DNA from: Rachycentron canadum | Lineage: Eukaryota > Chordata > Actinopteri > Carangiformes > Rachycentridae | Direction of reading: 5' to 3' | DNA length: 64,000 bases | Assembly (NCBI GenBank): GCA_038496675.1 | Contig: CM076660.1 | Coordinates: forward strand, 6,271,303 to 6,335,302 | Shown here: positions 47,822 through 61,600 of the stretch, piece after piece | Position numbering within the stretch: the stretch's first letter is position 1 | Layout: each line of letters starts with the position of its first letter | The notes under the pieces: generated by a model | The model's input: the letters and a program-made list of their open reading frames with translations, nothing else | Databases searched by the model: none | What the model was told of the DNA's origin: nothing | Position numbers and translations under genes: made by a program

Positions 47822-50683
47822 TCAGTACCTGTTCTGGTGTTCGTAGTGCCAGCGGTTGAAGTCTATGTTGAACGCCACAATGCTGCCGGACGCCATCCCA
47901 GTGATCAGAGTCCTGACAATAAAGCACACACAAAGTCACATCTGTAAACCAATTTTGCACTTTCTGTATAATATTTATCCACTCATTAGACTTAGAAATC
48001 GTCTGGGGTTTGGCTAAAATAACTGCCACACTATCTGCTGTTGCCTTGGGGGGGTGACCCAGTTTTCCCAACAACAGTCGTTAAGAGAACACAGCCCTGA
48101 ATTCAGCTGCCTTCTTACAAACGGTCACACTGTCTACATCTACTCCTACTCCACAGTGGCACCCTGTCTGTATTACCTCTGGTCATGTGACAGGTCCATG
48201 GCACGGATGCCGGCATCACAGCCTGGGTAGATGTAAAGCTGTTTGAAGTCGCACGCCTGCCACACCTCCACAACTCCGTTATCACCTCCAGTCACCAAGT
48301 TCTGTCCGTCACTGCTCAGCAGGATCGCCTGGACAGAGGAACAAGAGGTTAAACGGGGCTCAAAGGCTCCAGTGTGTTGGGCCACAGTATACTGCATTGT
48401 TTAAGACTATATAAACAAAGTAAAAAAAAGTAATATCACATTATGTTGACATAAACAGTATCAACCCCAGGAGCCTTACCCGTGTGGAATCGTTGACCTC
48501 CATCTGTGCCAGCAGTTTTCCATTTATGCTGAAGTTGCAGAAGCGGCCTCTCTCATAGTAGATGATGCAGTGGCCTTCGCTGGACACTGAGATGAGGCGA
48601 GGCCGCTGGCACAGCTCTGGCCCCTCCAGGGCCCTAAGCAGGTCCCCTGTGATAGTGTGCACCAGGCATGGGCCCTCTGAAGAGCAAGACAAAAGCAAGT
48701 TAGTATAGAAGCTTTTTTTTTTTCCCCAATCATTCAGCTTTGGTGACTAAATGCAATATTTATATGAAAATCTGTGTTAAGTATTTTCTATACAGATATT
48801 CAATTCTTCATTGTGTAAAAAAAATGATAGATCACAAACCTTTAGCTCCACTGATGACCAGTCCCAGCTCTGCACAGACAGACACACACACCACCTCGTG
48901 GTCATGTCCTGTTAGTACTGCCCTGGGAGCAGGATAGTCACCTGTAGGAGAAAACACAGTAAGACACATCTCCACAAACCTCTGGTTATAAACTACCCAC
49001 TCCTACAGAGCTGTAGTGAACACACAGAGATGGGCAAACATTCACACCCTGCCACCACTCACTGTTGTTAGGGTTGTCCCCTATAATGTGGTGTCGTCCA
49101 CTCCAGTACCACAGAAGAAGAGTGGCGTCTCTGGAGCCTGACACGATGTAGCAGTCTCCTCCGATGTAGGACTCTGACCTAGCCAGACACGTCACCACAT
49201 CCCAGTGGCCAAAAACTATCTGGGTCAGCTTTCCTGTGGAGGGGAAGGAGGAAAAACGGCTAAGTCTGTGTGCGCCATCTACTTGTACTTGTGAGAGTTG
49301 TTTAACTTCCAGGATAATAATTCACTTCAAGACAGCGAGTTATAGAAGCAGATTGGTGACTAGTCTGTCACACATTTAATAACATCTAATAAATACTGCA
49401 CCGCTTATTGAGCTCTTCAAATCCCCCCTAAATAAATCAATTAACTAAAAACACAAATGCACAAAGTCTACATGATCCACATTTTAAGGCAAACCTCATT
49501 CACAAATTGCAGCTAAGAGTAAATTTCTGTCTTAAAATGAATAATACAAAACTTACCGGTTTCAGTGGAGTAAACACGGAAGCTCTTGTCCCAGAAGCCG
49601 CATACCAGGATGTAGCGGTTGTCGGCGGTAACCACAAAACAGTGTGTGTTGATTTGGATGCTCTGGTCCACCAGGTCAGTGATCTGACGCTTGTTCACGC
49701 CTGAGTTGTTCGCTACATGGGTGAGCAGAGATGTTTCAGGTTAATGAGGGCGCACAGATGCAATACCGTTAACAAGCTGATGTAATTGACTACTCTAACC
49801 TTTCTGGATAGTTCGTCACTCAGGTCAGTGATTTAAGTGTCGACCACACTGCAGAACTAGTACTGCTGTGCTGTGGTGATTTAATATCAACCCACAAGCT
49901 GCATGTTTTATAGACACACCTGGGTGGAAGTTAAAACCATAAAACCAGGGAAATCTGCTGTGGAGATTTTTGTGCACTCACCTATGAGAGGGTCCATCTC
50001 AATGGGCAGGTGATGAGCCTGTTCTAGGGAATATCCTGGAGCTCCACGGAGGCCTGAAGGGTAGGGGGATCAAACATTACAGTCATTTCATATGCACTTG
50101 TACATCTACACACATCATAAAACAGTGAAGGGCAAATGCTGAACTACATCCTCCTGTATAATAAACTGGTTAAACTCTCATCACTGACCACTGCTGGATC
50201 ACACCAGCCCATCATGCCCAACATGTTGACGTTCTGACTCATCAGTACATTATTAAATGACTACTCAGTACTCATGAGTATTCAGATTCAGATTCATTTT
50301 ATTATCCTAAGTGGGAAACTTGAATTGAAGTCTGTGGATTCAGATAAAGGAAGAGATAAGAAATGACACAAGTGCAAGAATATACACAATCCAATAAAAC
50401 ACAGTTATTGCACACAGGATAAAGGAGCTTTTAGTCCTATTGCACATGAACTGGGGAACTCTGGATCTACGGCCTGAGGGAAGGGGTTGGTTTGTGCGGT
50501 ACTCATTTATATTCAAACTTCGCTTCATCTCCACTACACACTGGTGATGTTTTGTGACTGTATCTTGAACCTTTGTGACACCATCAAGGTGACAAAATCT
50601 GTCTGTCTGTACTCAAAATGGCCTCTGTAGTAGTTCCTGCTACAGTAAATGTTACCAGAATCACGTTTTGCCATGATGACTCA

Positions 50684-50741
<58 letters not shown>

Positions 50742-53700
50742 TGAACACAGACACACACAAAATGAAAACAATATCTGCCATGCTGTTGAAGCAGCTAAAA
50801 ATAAGTAATCAATAATAAAATTCTCTTATACTGCCTCATGACCCTCCATAATCACTTTACCATAGTTAATTACACCTAGCCTGCTGTGCTAATGGGGCAA
50901 TTAATGAGGTTAATTATAGATTTAATCAAACAATATTTCTATGTCAACATACAGGGTAACAAATAATATGATACAATCCAATACCACTAAACCAAAATCT
51001 ATAGGCTCTATGACATGAAGTAAAATGACTGAGTTTATAAAAATCACAGGCTTCCATAAGTTAGTATTAACTGCATGACAGTTAAAAATTCCCAAATGCC
51101 AGTCATTTATTTAAATTTAACTGAACCATCATCTAAAAAAAAAAAAAAAACTAAAGTGATTCCAATTGTAATGAGAGAAAAGCAACAAATCGTCACATTT
51201 GAGAAGTTCAACTTGCTGTTACTTATCATTTCAGCACCATTATGAAGCCTGTGTGTTACTGTATTATCAAGGGATCGTTGTGGTAAAGTTTCATAAAATG
51301 ACAAAAGATGCGAGGCCATGTAATTTGTATTGTCATGGAAACCGCTGCACAACAACTGTATCCAACTGCGATCACACCTTCAACACAAACACTCACCGAC
51401 TGTGTTGTGCCAGCGGTTGACTGCAAACAGCCGGCTACACGTGACGGTGACGGCTGCCGGTATGCTGAGGTGAGGGAGTGTGTTGGCTGCGACGTGCGTG
51501 ACAGGCGAGTTGGAGGGGAACTTGAGCACCATGATTACATCCTGCTGCATCTGATCCTTAAACATCAGAGGGCTCTGGGGAAGGAAACACTGGTGAGACA
51601 GACAGAGAAAGAGAGAGAGACAGAGAGGACAAGAGAAGGGCAGAGCAAGGAGGGAAGGTCAGGAGGAGGGGTGGGGGAGGGCAGGGGAGGGGTGGAGAGG
51701 GTGGGGTGAATGAAGACAGAGGAAGAGGGAGAGACAGAACAGATGGGACAGAGGGAGGGAAGGGAAAAGGTATATTAGTGGGAGCACAGGGTCAGAGCAG
51801 GTACACACACTGAGGGTGGCTCTAGGCTCAGGAGAGGAGATGGAGGCACTGGTTGGTCTGGGGTCAGGACTGACAGGTTTGGGTTGGGACATGGATGGCT
51901 CTGACGTGGAGACCCTGAGGTCTTGTGCTGCGAAGGGTAGCAGGGAGGACAGAGAGGCTAACACTGGGGCTTGCTTTGAAAAATACATCATTACATACAC
52001 AAACTTGTATGTAACATCATTTCATAAATCCATTCACCTGGGGATTTGGAAACCATTCAAAAAGAGTTCAGTATCTGCAGATACAAACCTTTAAAGCTGT
52101 AAATACACACAGGAAAAAACTCTCTTCCTTCTCCCAAAGTTATCTCAGTAACAACCTCATAAAAAATGACTAAGTATATCTCTGTTTGGTATTGCAGCAG
52201 CTCTGCAGTCTGAGATTTGTGCACCGCATTTAATGAGGGCAACACTTGGGTGGGCAAGGTTTTCTCACCAGGTGCATGGCGGAGGAGCGAGGTGGGTGTG
52301 GCTCTATCAGCAGCTGGGAGGGGATCTGACCACAGAGCTGAATCTGCATCTCAATGACCTGCAGTTGAAGAGACAGAGATGATGTTAACATGGGAGAAGG
52401 TTTCACACTTCTGAGAAAGATAAAAACAAGATGTGGAAAACTTGACTTTCCCTAAATATCTAAATATCTATCTATGCCAATTGTGTAGGCTTCCTGAATT
52501 ACATCCATGTACTGTATGGATTCATCCCTGGAGAAAAGGTATTTAAAAAATATTTTCTCAGCCAAGAAGAGTAATTAACTATTTATCTGTCTTTGAAATA
52601 AATCTACCAGTACCTCATGAGAATGAGGGGGAGATCTGCACCGTAATAATCATTATCTGACTCAAACATGTGGGAGAAACCAACCTCGCGTTGCGCTGCA
52701 TCTAAATTGTCTAGGTTGACTGCTCCCTCGTAGGACAGGAAGTTGAACACATTGAGGGCTCGGACTGCCTCTGGCCCTCGCTGCTTGTAGCCAAATATTA
52801 GATCGATCCACTGGTGAAGCTGGCATGACACAAACTCGCTCTCCAGCGCCTGGTCATGTGCACAGAGAGAAGAAGAAAGAGGTCAAGAACTTGTTGAATG
52901 TCTCTCCAGCGTTTTTTTTTTTTTTTAAGAACAGACTGATTGGGTCTCTTACCATCCGGTTAATGCGGACAAAGTCTTCGGGTTTCTTTGCCCAGGCAGG
53001 AAGCTCTACGTCACACACGGGGACTCCATCATCACGCGCCCCGAGCTCATACTCATTACTGTTGACAAACATCTCCGGCAAATAGTAGAACTCTGGGATC
53101 AGCTCCTGGCAGACAGAAGACATTCACAACAACACTATTACTTCTTTAAATCTGGAATAATATTCATCATATCACCCGTAATTAGCCTTCTTACAGAGCT
53201 GATGCACAGATGCTGTTTTCACCAACATTTACACTCTGCTATAGTTTCAGTGATCAACTTGATTTCAAGCTCAGAAAGTTATTTTAGGTCAAGTCAAGTC
53301 AATTCTTATTTGTAAAGCAACTGAAATTCTCTCAAGATACTTAAGATGCATTAGAGGCCTGGTTATGAACTGATCTAACTTAAATTAAAATACTACTAGT
53401 GCGTCTGTGCTGCAGACTATAACTAGAATAACTATCAGCATTATGTTTTTAAATACATGAACATATTTAACCTATAGTAAAAACCACACTACTTTCAGTG
53501 CTTAATGTTTTCAGGTTGATTTTATTGTTTTCCAATAATCAGGAAGAATTACCTTGACATCGGCCGTGTCCCTCTGACAGTTCCTCCACGAGCGGCCGAT
53601 GCCAGAGAAGGCTCTCTCTGGATGGTCAAACTTGCTGTCATTGGCATTGAGGAAAAACGTGGTGAAAGGCTCCTACAGGCACAAGAGCAAAGAAATTTAT

Positions 53701-55548
53701 TTCAAAAGAAATAAAAAGCCCTGTGTGTTCGGCAGGTCTTCTAACAGCTGCTGAGGTTTGTAGTTTGTACGCGTCTTCAGTAGGGACTCACTATTCTGAG
53801 CATCCACATCAGTGTTGAATGAGCGGTGGAGTACAGGGTTGTGTAGTGGTGAGGTGGCGTGCTGTCGTCATCCCACGTCTCGTAGCGTTCTGCGTAAAAC
53901 GCTGCCCGCTTTGGATTCAGTGCACCAATTGGCTAAAAGCAACCAGAGATATATAATCAACTGAAGTCAATGATCAATGCTTGGACAATAAAATCAACAG
54001 GGCTCACGTCCAGTTTGATCCTCCGTAGGAAGAGTGAATGCACTTTCCAGCTAAATCTCAGTATATGTATTCTTTGCTTTATTTATGTTGCACAAAAAGT
54101 GCAGTGTTGTGTGTCTGAGTGCTCTAACCTTGGAGAGGTCTCTGAAGTTGCCAGGCAGAGTGAGATCGAGCTCCTCTGAATCATAGTTAGTTAAGACCCA
54201 GGGGAAGATAGGGTACTGGTTCAGATCATTGTAGGTCCTCCCTACAGGGACAAAAGATTCACGAGAGAGGGAAAAACATGACTAAGTGGAAACATAGATA
54301 CAACTACTACTTAGTTGTGTCACAAGATAGTCCCTTACTGCGACAACGTGCTTAGTCAGTCCTATTATAACGAATACAGCATAAAGACACAGCATGTTTG
54401 CTTGAATCACTCATCACGTTATCAGATGAATACATAATATACTATGGTTAAAAACAATGTGATTGACGGCTCCATTGCTACTAATTTTCAGGCTTCAAAA
54501 ACTCCACAAGTGACAGGCTCATGCTCAATCTTTAATTAGTGAGGATAACTTCTAAGCAAAGATTAAGTGCCAATTACGCCAGCCAAGGTCATATGTTAGT
54601 GTAATAAAAGGCAAGCCAACAAAGAGAGGCATAAAAGCACAAGCTGTTGACAAACTGCTGCATGCCAGCATATGAAAAGGCTTTTGTACAAATTTTCATT
54701 GCATGCCATTTATCAAGACTTGTACTAGAAACTCATTCTGCATTTCTATTACATACATGATACATTGATCTATAATGTAATATAGGGTTTTACTGATGAG
54801 ATATTTTGGAATAGCTATACATATGTATTTAAATATTCCAGTATAGAAAGGAAAGATATAAATAATAATAATGATAAATAAAAATAAAATAGCATATAAA
54901 AAAGCATATACTACAGTGATTATTTTCAATTCCTTACTTATATTACTTTGTACATCATCTATTGTCATGTATCGTATGTATTTACAGGTCACACTGCTGA
55001 GTTGATAACTAACAAAAGGCTCATCTAACACTTTCAGGTTCTTTATGTGGTCTTTTCAGGAGGAATCTCTTGTGAATTGGCTTCTTTGTTCATGCACAAA
55101 AAAGCCAATCAAACATAGCCAGTCTGCAGTGTCTGGCTGTGCAGTTATTTTTGAACACAAGACAGCACAACAGGAACCATCAGTGCAACAAAATAAGGTT
55201 GCATTATTAAAAACGTCATAGCAAAATGTTCGACAAAATGTCAATATCACACAGCAGAAAGTAAGTATTCTTTCAAATAATTCAAATATTTGGTTTGAGA
55301 AAAGGGGAGACATGATAGACAGGGATGTGTTTGACTACTAACCGGTTCATTTATTATTTATATGCTATCATTCACAATAATATACTTAGCAGAACGAGAG
55401 CTCATGAAATATGACTGGAGTGGACTTTACCTGCAATAGTGTTGAGGAACATGAGGTACTCAAAGTTGGAGATCTCTCTCCTCTGCCAGCGCTGCGTCAT
55501 GTTGGATGACTTGAAGAGCTGACGAGGCGTGGCTAAGGAAATTCGCCT

Positions 55549-55608
<60 letters not shown>

Positions 55609-55609
55609 N

Positions 55610-55662
<53 letters not shown>

Positions 55663-58600
55663 TTTCCTTTCCTTTAATCAAACCAGAAAACTGTCATTTT
55701 AACACAGAACAGCAGTGGACCAGCTGACTGCATCTTGTACCTACCTGGCCTGTGGGAGGCCATAACTCGTTCCCACCCCCACCCGTGGGAGACTGTAAAC
55801 CACCCTCTTGACTGTGGCCTGGTCGGGGAAGTTAAACATCACAGACGCTGGAGAGAGGAAGAGGCAACATATAGTGAACATGCTGAAAACATATACATCA
55901 TCATAACAACTAATGTTGAACTGGTACCAAATAGTAAAATAAAGCACGTGTACATCTTATACAGGGGACATTTTTTTGGGTGGCTGCAAAGTGTACAGGG
56001 AAGGGTAGTAATCCTCATCCTGAAACTACAGTTGACAATAACAAAGTACTTCACTGCAGAAGGAAAGAGTGAGTATTCTCATACTGGAAATGATAGTGTT
56101 GGAAAATCACAAGAGAGAAAACACATTTAGAGGCTATACTCCATTAATATGCACTTCACTCTGCACTTACTGAATCTGCAGTGCCATTCTAACATTTTAG
56201 CCAAGCAATGTTTTAAAGGGGATATTTTAAGTTGTTTTTTTTTTTAAGTTGAATGTTGAATGAAAGTTTCTTGTTGAGAGCAGATGGTGCCGACTGTGAC
56301 TTCACAAAATCTTCAGTCATTCAAAAGGTAATAATACGCCCTCTTCAGGGGAGGCTGGAGGCTACAGTGAGTCGCTATCGGAAAGAAACGAGATGGGCCA
56401 AGCTAGCTGGTTAGCATGCTAACTTCAGTAGAGGAAGAGACGTGGCAGAAACAAGAGCGAACATTGGTGTTGCTTCCTCTGCTGGAGATGATTAAACTTT
56501 GATGCTCAACTCACAACGTATTTTGTGGACTGGTTAGCAAACCCTGTTGATGCTCACATTAGCTATATAGCGAGAGCAAAACATACAGTTAGCTCCTTTA
56601 ACTCAATGTTGTGATTGGTACTTATTGCTAGCGTGACTTCATTTGGAACATTTTGATAATTATTTCTAATTCCTCACAAACTAAAAAATAATGACTGAAC
56701 TGGAACCAGTGGTGCTTTACTATTCCTGGCCCAGTTGATTTAAATTGTCTTTTTTTGTTATACATGTTGGTGTCTGGTCCTTTTTGTTAATCATGTACCA
56801 AGACAATTGTTTTGCTGTTGTTTTAGAAATAATCATGATGCCGATGATGGTATTTTTGCTAAGCTGCCATGCCATTCATAAAATATTGATAGGTTTGATT
56901 AGCTAGTCATAGTGATGGCAAATAATCAATATGCCTCCTTTATGCCTATAGGCGTCTGGTAGAAAATCCCTACAGCCCTTATAGCTGCTCTGAGTACTGA
57001 AAAATCAATAGATGTGACTAGGTTAATATAAATAATTTGCAGACTTACTTCTGTTGGCCATGAAGACCTCTAGTCCAGTATTCTGCAGCAGGTAACGTCT
57101 AGAAAATACAGCTCGGATCTCACTGAACATCCACTTGCCATGCAGACCCTCCGAGTAGGCCAGTACCTTTTGAGAATGGACATCCCGTGAATCATTTTAA
57201 CATCTGTAAAGTCCTGTACACTATATGCAAATGAATACCAGAAGTAACTTGAAGTCTGAAGTCTGTGCCATTTCAATCCCCGCCCCCTCCCTTCAACGAA
57301 CAAGAATAAAGACAGATAGCCTGCCCTCACTTTAGCATCAGTCTTTTTGAATGCAGAATCCTCTTCATCCACCTCAAAGTAGATCTCAGTCGTGGTGATG
57401 GACAGAGTACCTCGGGCCACCACCACTGGTGCGACCAACTGAGCTGGAGTACTCAGAACCACAGGGCCTGGGGGGACAGTGATATTACAGGTAGGTGTCT
57501 AATTATTTACAGCACTGACAGGGTCGTAATACACAACAAGAATAAATAATCATAACACACAACAGATAATCAAGTGGCATACATACTGTACTAGACCCAT
57601 TTCATGTTAGTTAAGATTGATCATTCATTTGCTTCTTCTATTTTCTTACGTTTTAAACAACCCAATCATATGTGTAAGTCAGAGAGGAGCCACTGGATTA
57701 AAATAAGTATTTGGTCCGATTTGCATCAGCAACAGTTTTTAGTAAATTATGGTGTAATCGTCTCTAATTGTTGGTGGATGGTTAGAGCAGCTGCAAAGCT
57801 TTCAAATGTCCAACTTGCCTTTGGAGGTAAAAAGTCGTGGACGGAAACGTACTAAAAACAAGAGTCATAGACAGCTTTAGTCGCACTGTGGCATAACATC
57901 TGTGTGTGTGTAACTGCACTTAGATCTCACCTGCAAGGTTATCAATCTCTTTTTCTTGCAGCAGGCTGACAGCGTCATCATCTCCCTCCAGCATCAACTC
58001 TGCCTCTGGGTTCTGGGTGACCACTGATTGGCTGCGGAAATTCTTTTTGGACTTAACCCCCTCCTCTTCCTCTTCCGTACCTGAGTGTATTTAAGTGTAC
58101 GTGTAAGGGTTGTGTGAATGGACAAAGCAGGTATCTACCAAGTACAACATGTTTTCATGAGAACACATTACACACCGTAGTCCTCGAGAGCTTTGAGTGA
58201 CACGTCGGCGTGCGTGGAACCAAAGGCATTTCGCACGAATCTCCGTCTCCTCCTTAGGTCGTCCTCCCAGTAGTCAAGACGCCAGAAGTCATGTAATTGA
58301 CTGAAAACATAAAAAGGGAGGAGCAAAGATGATTCACTGCAATGGTGGGAGGCAAACAAGGTGCATTTTTGGAAATTTAAGGTGATATTTACTGGATGTT
58401 AGTAACTGAAAAACAAATTTTCTACATAGGAATAATCCATATTTGGATAAGGGGCTATACTTGACCTTAGGTGAGTTTAAACAACAAGGTAGGAGAAAAA
58501 ACATAAAATTTACCTATGTTCCCTATAGAGCCAAGGGGTTGTATAAAGAAAACACATGAAAAGGAAGGTTTAGTCGTAAGTGTGATTTTTGCCTCATGTT

Positions 58601-61600
58601 AAATACTTAATCAGACATCAGATGCATTTTAAACTTTTTTTTTTATCTGAGTGCGGGAGGTGCTCATCAACAGCCTGCACACTGTGGTGTACAGTTTACT
58701 TCATCAACAGTGACATGAGGACGACAGGCATCAGATGGTGCGTGTCACATGTCCTCAAATTAAATCACATGTCCTTCGACTAGCTGCCAGCCTGGAGGCA
58801 GGTCTGCATAACAAGCAATCACTGAGGTAATGTGAGTGTATGCGAGTGTGCTAAAAGAGGAGATCAGTCTCACGCAGCTACCAGACAGCAGTGCGTGCTG
58901 TAGCTGAAGTACAATAAATTGTGTGAAATACAAATGGTTCATAAATCCTGCTGCATGGACCATGATGTCTTTTATACATGTGTTCTGAAGCTGAGGACAC
59001 TAATGCCTCTAGGCGTAGCTGATGTATAGTACAACTGCTGCATTTATGCAACAATATTATACATTAGTGATATGTTCCAATGACATGGACCGTACATGAT
59101 TTAATACTATAATATATATAATAATATAATATCACAACACATACTAATGCCAATTTTCTCATTAAATGCAAGAAGCACTCAACCAGTATAATGTCTCCCG
59201 TTAAATGGCTCCCTGTGTAATTGTGATCTAAAAATGTCCCAGGGTATAATTCGATACGTAGCTCCTCTCACCTCTGTGACATCGTCCCCCACGCTCCATG
59301 CTTATTGGTCAGGATGTTGAGGATCTTCTGTTTCAGCTGGTTGGCCGTCACATGATCTCTGTGCTTAGCGGCGCTGATGAGGTGATCGCACATTTTCTCC
59401 TCCTCTCTCCGGTCCGCAGCGTACTGGGCGCAGTTAGACTGGGGGAGAGTGGGCGGCATAGAGTTAAACAGGAAAGACAAACCATCAGAGAAGAGGAAGA
59501 CTGTGGTGATGAGGATACAGCTGCTGTACAGTATGTCTGTCTGTTGAGTTTTTGGTCTTCAGATGAAGAACCATGTAAGGAAATTTGCAGAAGAGGCTAG
59601 AAGACCATTTCCTCATGCAGTTCCACACTAGTGCAGCCTGCTGACTAGAACTAGACCAATAAATCAGCCAAAATTAGTTTTTATAATGGTGTTACATTTA
59701 TGTTAAGTGATGAATAAGAAGAAAATGCAGAAATTATGGATTTGTTGGAAGTGATTTAGAAAAATCTATCTTTAAAAAGCTCAGATTATATCTTGGTTAT
59801 GTTCAAGGGATCCTTCATTTTGTTGTGCATTTACTTCATGGCAATAATGAATATTAGCTAATAATCAGCAATCAACAATCAAAAATTAATATCAGTGTCA
59901 GCCTCAAAAAGATTTTTCTATTACATTTTATCTGTTATTTAAAGGGACAGACGCTAATAAACTACCAAAACATGCTAAATTAATTTCTAAAAATATGATT
60001 TATAAAACAAACAAGTGGGAGGATAATTTGTTATGTTCCTTTATTGGTTAATTGTGTTTTCACAAAGCACAAGAGGATCCTGAACAGTGGCCTCCTGAAA
60101 CTAAATGGACAAAATAATTTACTCAAAGTCCAAAGTGTCTGTTGATGACAATCTGCAAAAACAGTGAGCACTAAGAAATTAGCCTTTTCATCTGTCGCGT
60201 ACGACCTCAAACAGCAGCAGCGCACTGTGACTTTACCTCAAATTCAGCATGTTTGTGTACATCCTCAGCCCTCTGTCTGTTCAGGATGAACTCTGCTTCA
60301 TTGGCAACGCGCACAATATGATCCTTCATGGCGTGGCACAGGAGTCTGGTGACGGAGCGAGAAACAGCCTCCATTTAAAAAGAATTAAATTCTCAGCAGG
60401 AGGCAGTCTGAGCAAGTTCTCCTCAGTATTGTGAGCTTTTCTTAATTATATCAAGACAACTTGATTTTTTGCTCATTATATAAGTGGTAAACAGTACATT
60501 TAAAAAGTATACTTAGAATAATTTATCTGCAACAACCCTCCAAAAAGACTTTGTAATTAAAAAAATACATACAGCTACAATAGATAGATACAGCTGCTGG
60601 AAATAGAGCAGCACAAATCTGTAGTAAACTTAATTGCAGTAATGATTTGACTTCCTACTGAACACATGTGGCACTGTACACTTATTCTGGTAAGGTTCTC
60701 ATTAGGGCTGTATCATGCCCATTAGTTGTGAAGCACTGATAACAGTATTGGTGCTAATGTGTGAATCACAGGGAATTACATGGGTTGATAATCAGTCAGT
60801 GTGATGGATTACCTTCCCTCATTGATGAGCTCAATGAAGGCTAGTCCAGCGTTCTTCTGAATGGAGTTCTGCCACTCCTAAGTGTAGAGGACACATCAGA
60901 GTTAACATAATTTAAACCTCCTTCTCATTTTATACTGATATTGTACATTTTAGGGACATTTCATTGTGACTCTTTGCAGATAAAATAGCCAGATTTAAAT
61001 CTTGTGAATTAAATACCATTTGAAGACTATAATCCTTTAAATCAAAACACTGTCATAAAGCGTCCTCCTCTTCAGTTTAAAACATTGTCCACAATGGCCT
61101 AATACACACTGAGTATGGTTCCTGAGCGATGTTCATATACACTATATTGCACAGTAAAATTATCATATTGCAGTGGTTGTGGTTCATCAGCTGATAAATA
61201 CAGATAAAAAATAGCTTTATTCAAGAGGAAATATAGTTTCATCAGCTACCATCTGTGATATATAGGTACAATAGCACAAAACTGCTCAAATTTGGAAGGA
61301 AAAACACCTTAAGAGTGTCCTCTTAAGTGTCGATGAGAATGCACCCGTCTAAGAGTGTGTGAGTGTTTTGTGTGTTGCTGCATATGAGAGTGGAGGCTTC
61401 TGAGCACGATAAGAGTGTTGCTGAAAGCCGAAAACTATCAGAGCTCCATTAGCTCTTAAGACTGTGAAGGACACATGGGAGCATCTCCCGTTACCACCCC
61501 CCCAACCACAGGATCAATATCTGGGCTAGGGTTCGCTCTCCTGAGCCTCTAATGTCAGACAAGGCCGGAGCCAGGGGGTAATACTATACATGCTGACGAG

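Larger units (their letters stand above)
47822..51589 (-). other. nbea: nbea exons encoding the WD40 region
   Basis: The eight most 3' exons encode the C-terminal beta-propeller. Repeats are marked by FGHWDVVTCLA...SGSRDATLLLWYW, TGHDHEVVCVSVC...ISGAKEG, LSSDGQNLVTGGDNGVVEVW and the final TLITGMASGSIVAF. The first of these exons, 51397-51589, contains the optional CFLPQ segment. All introns except the 1.3-kb one holding (CA)n at 50686-50739 are short. Confidence 0.9.

Noticed and set aside
47510..47947. 145-codon plus-strand frame
   Set aside because: It runs antisense over the nbea last exon and 3' UTR, with no family similarity.
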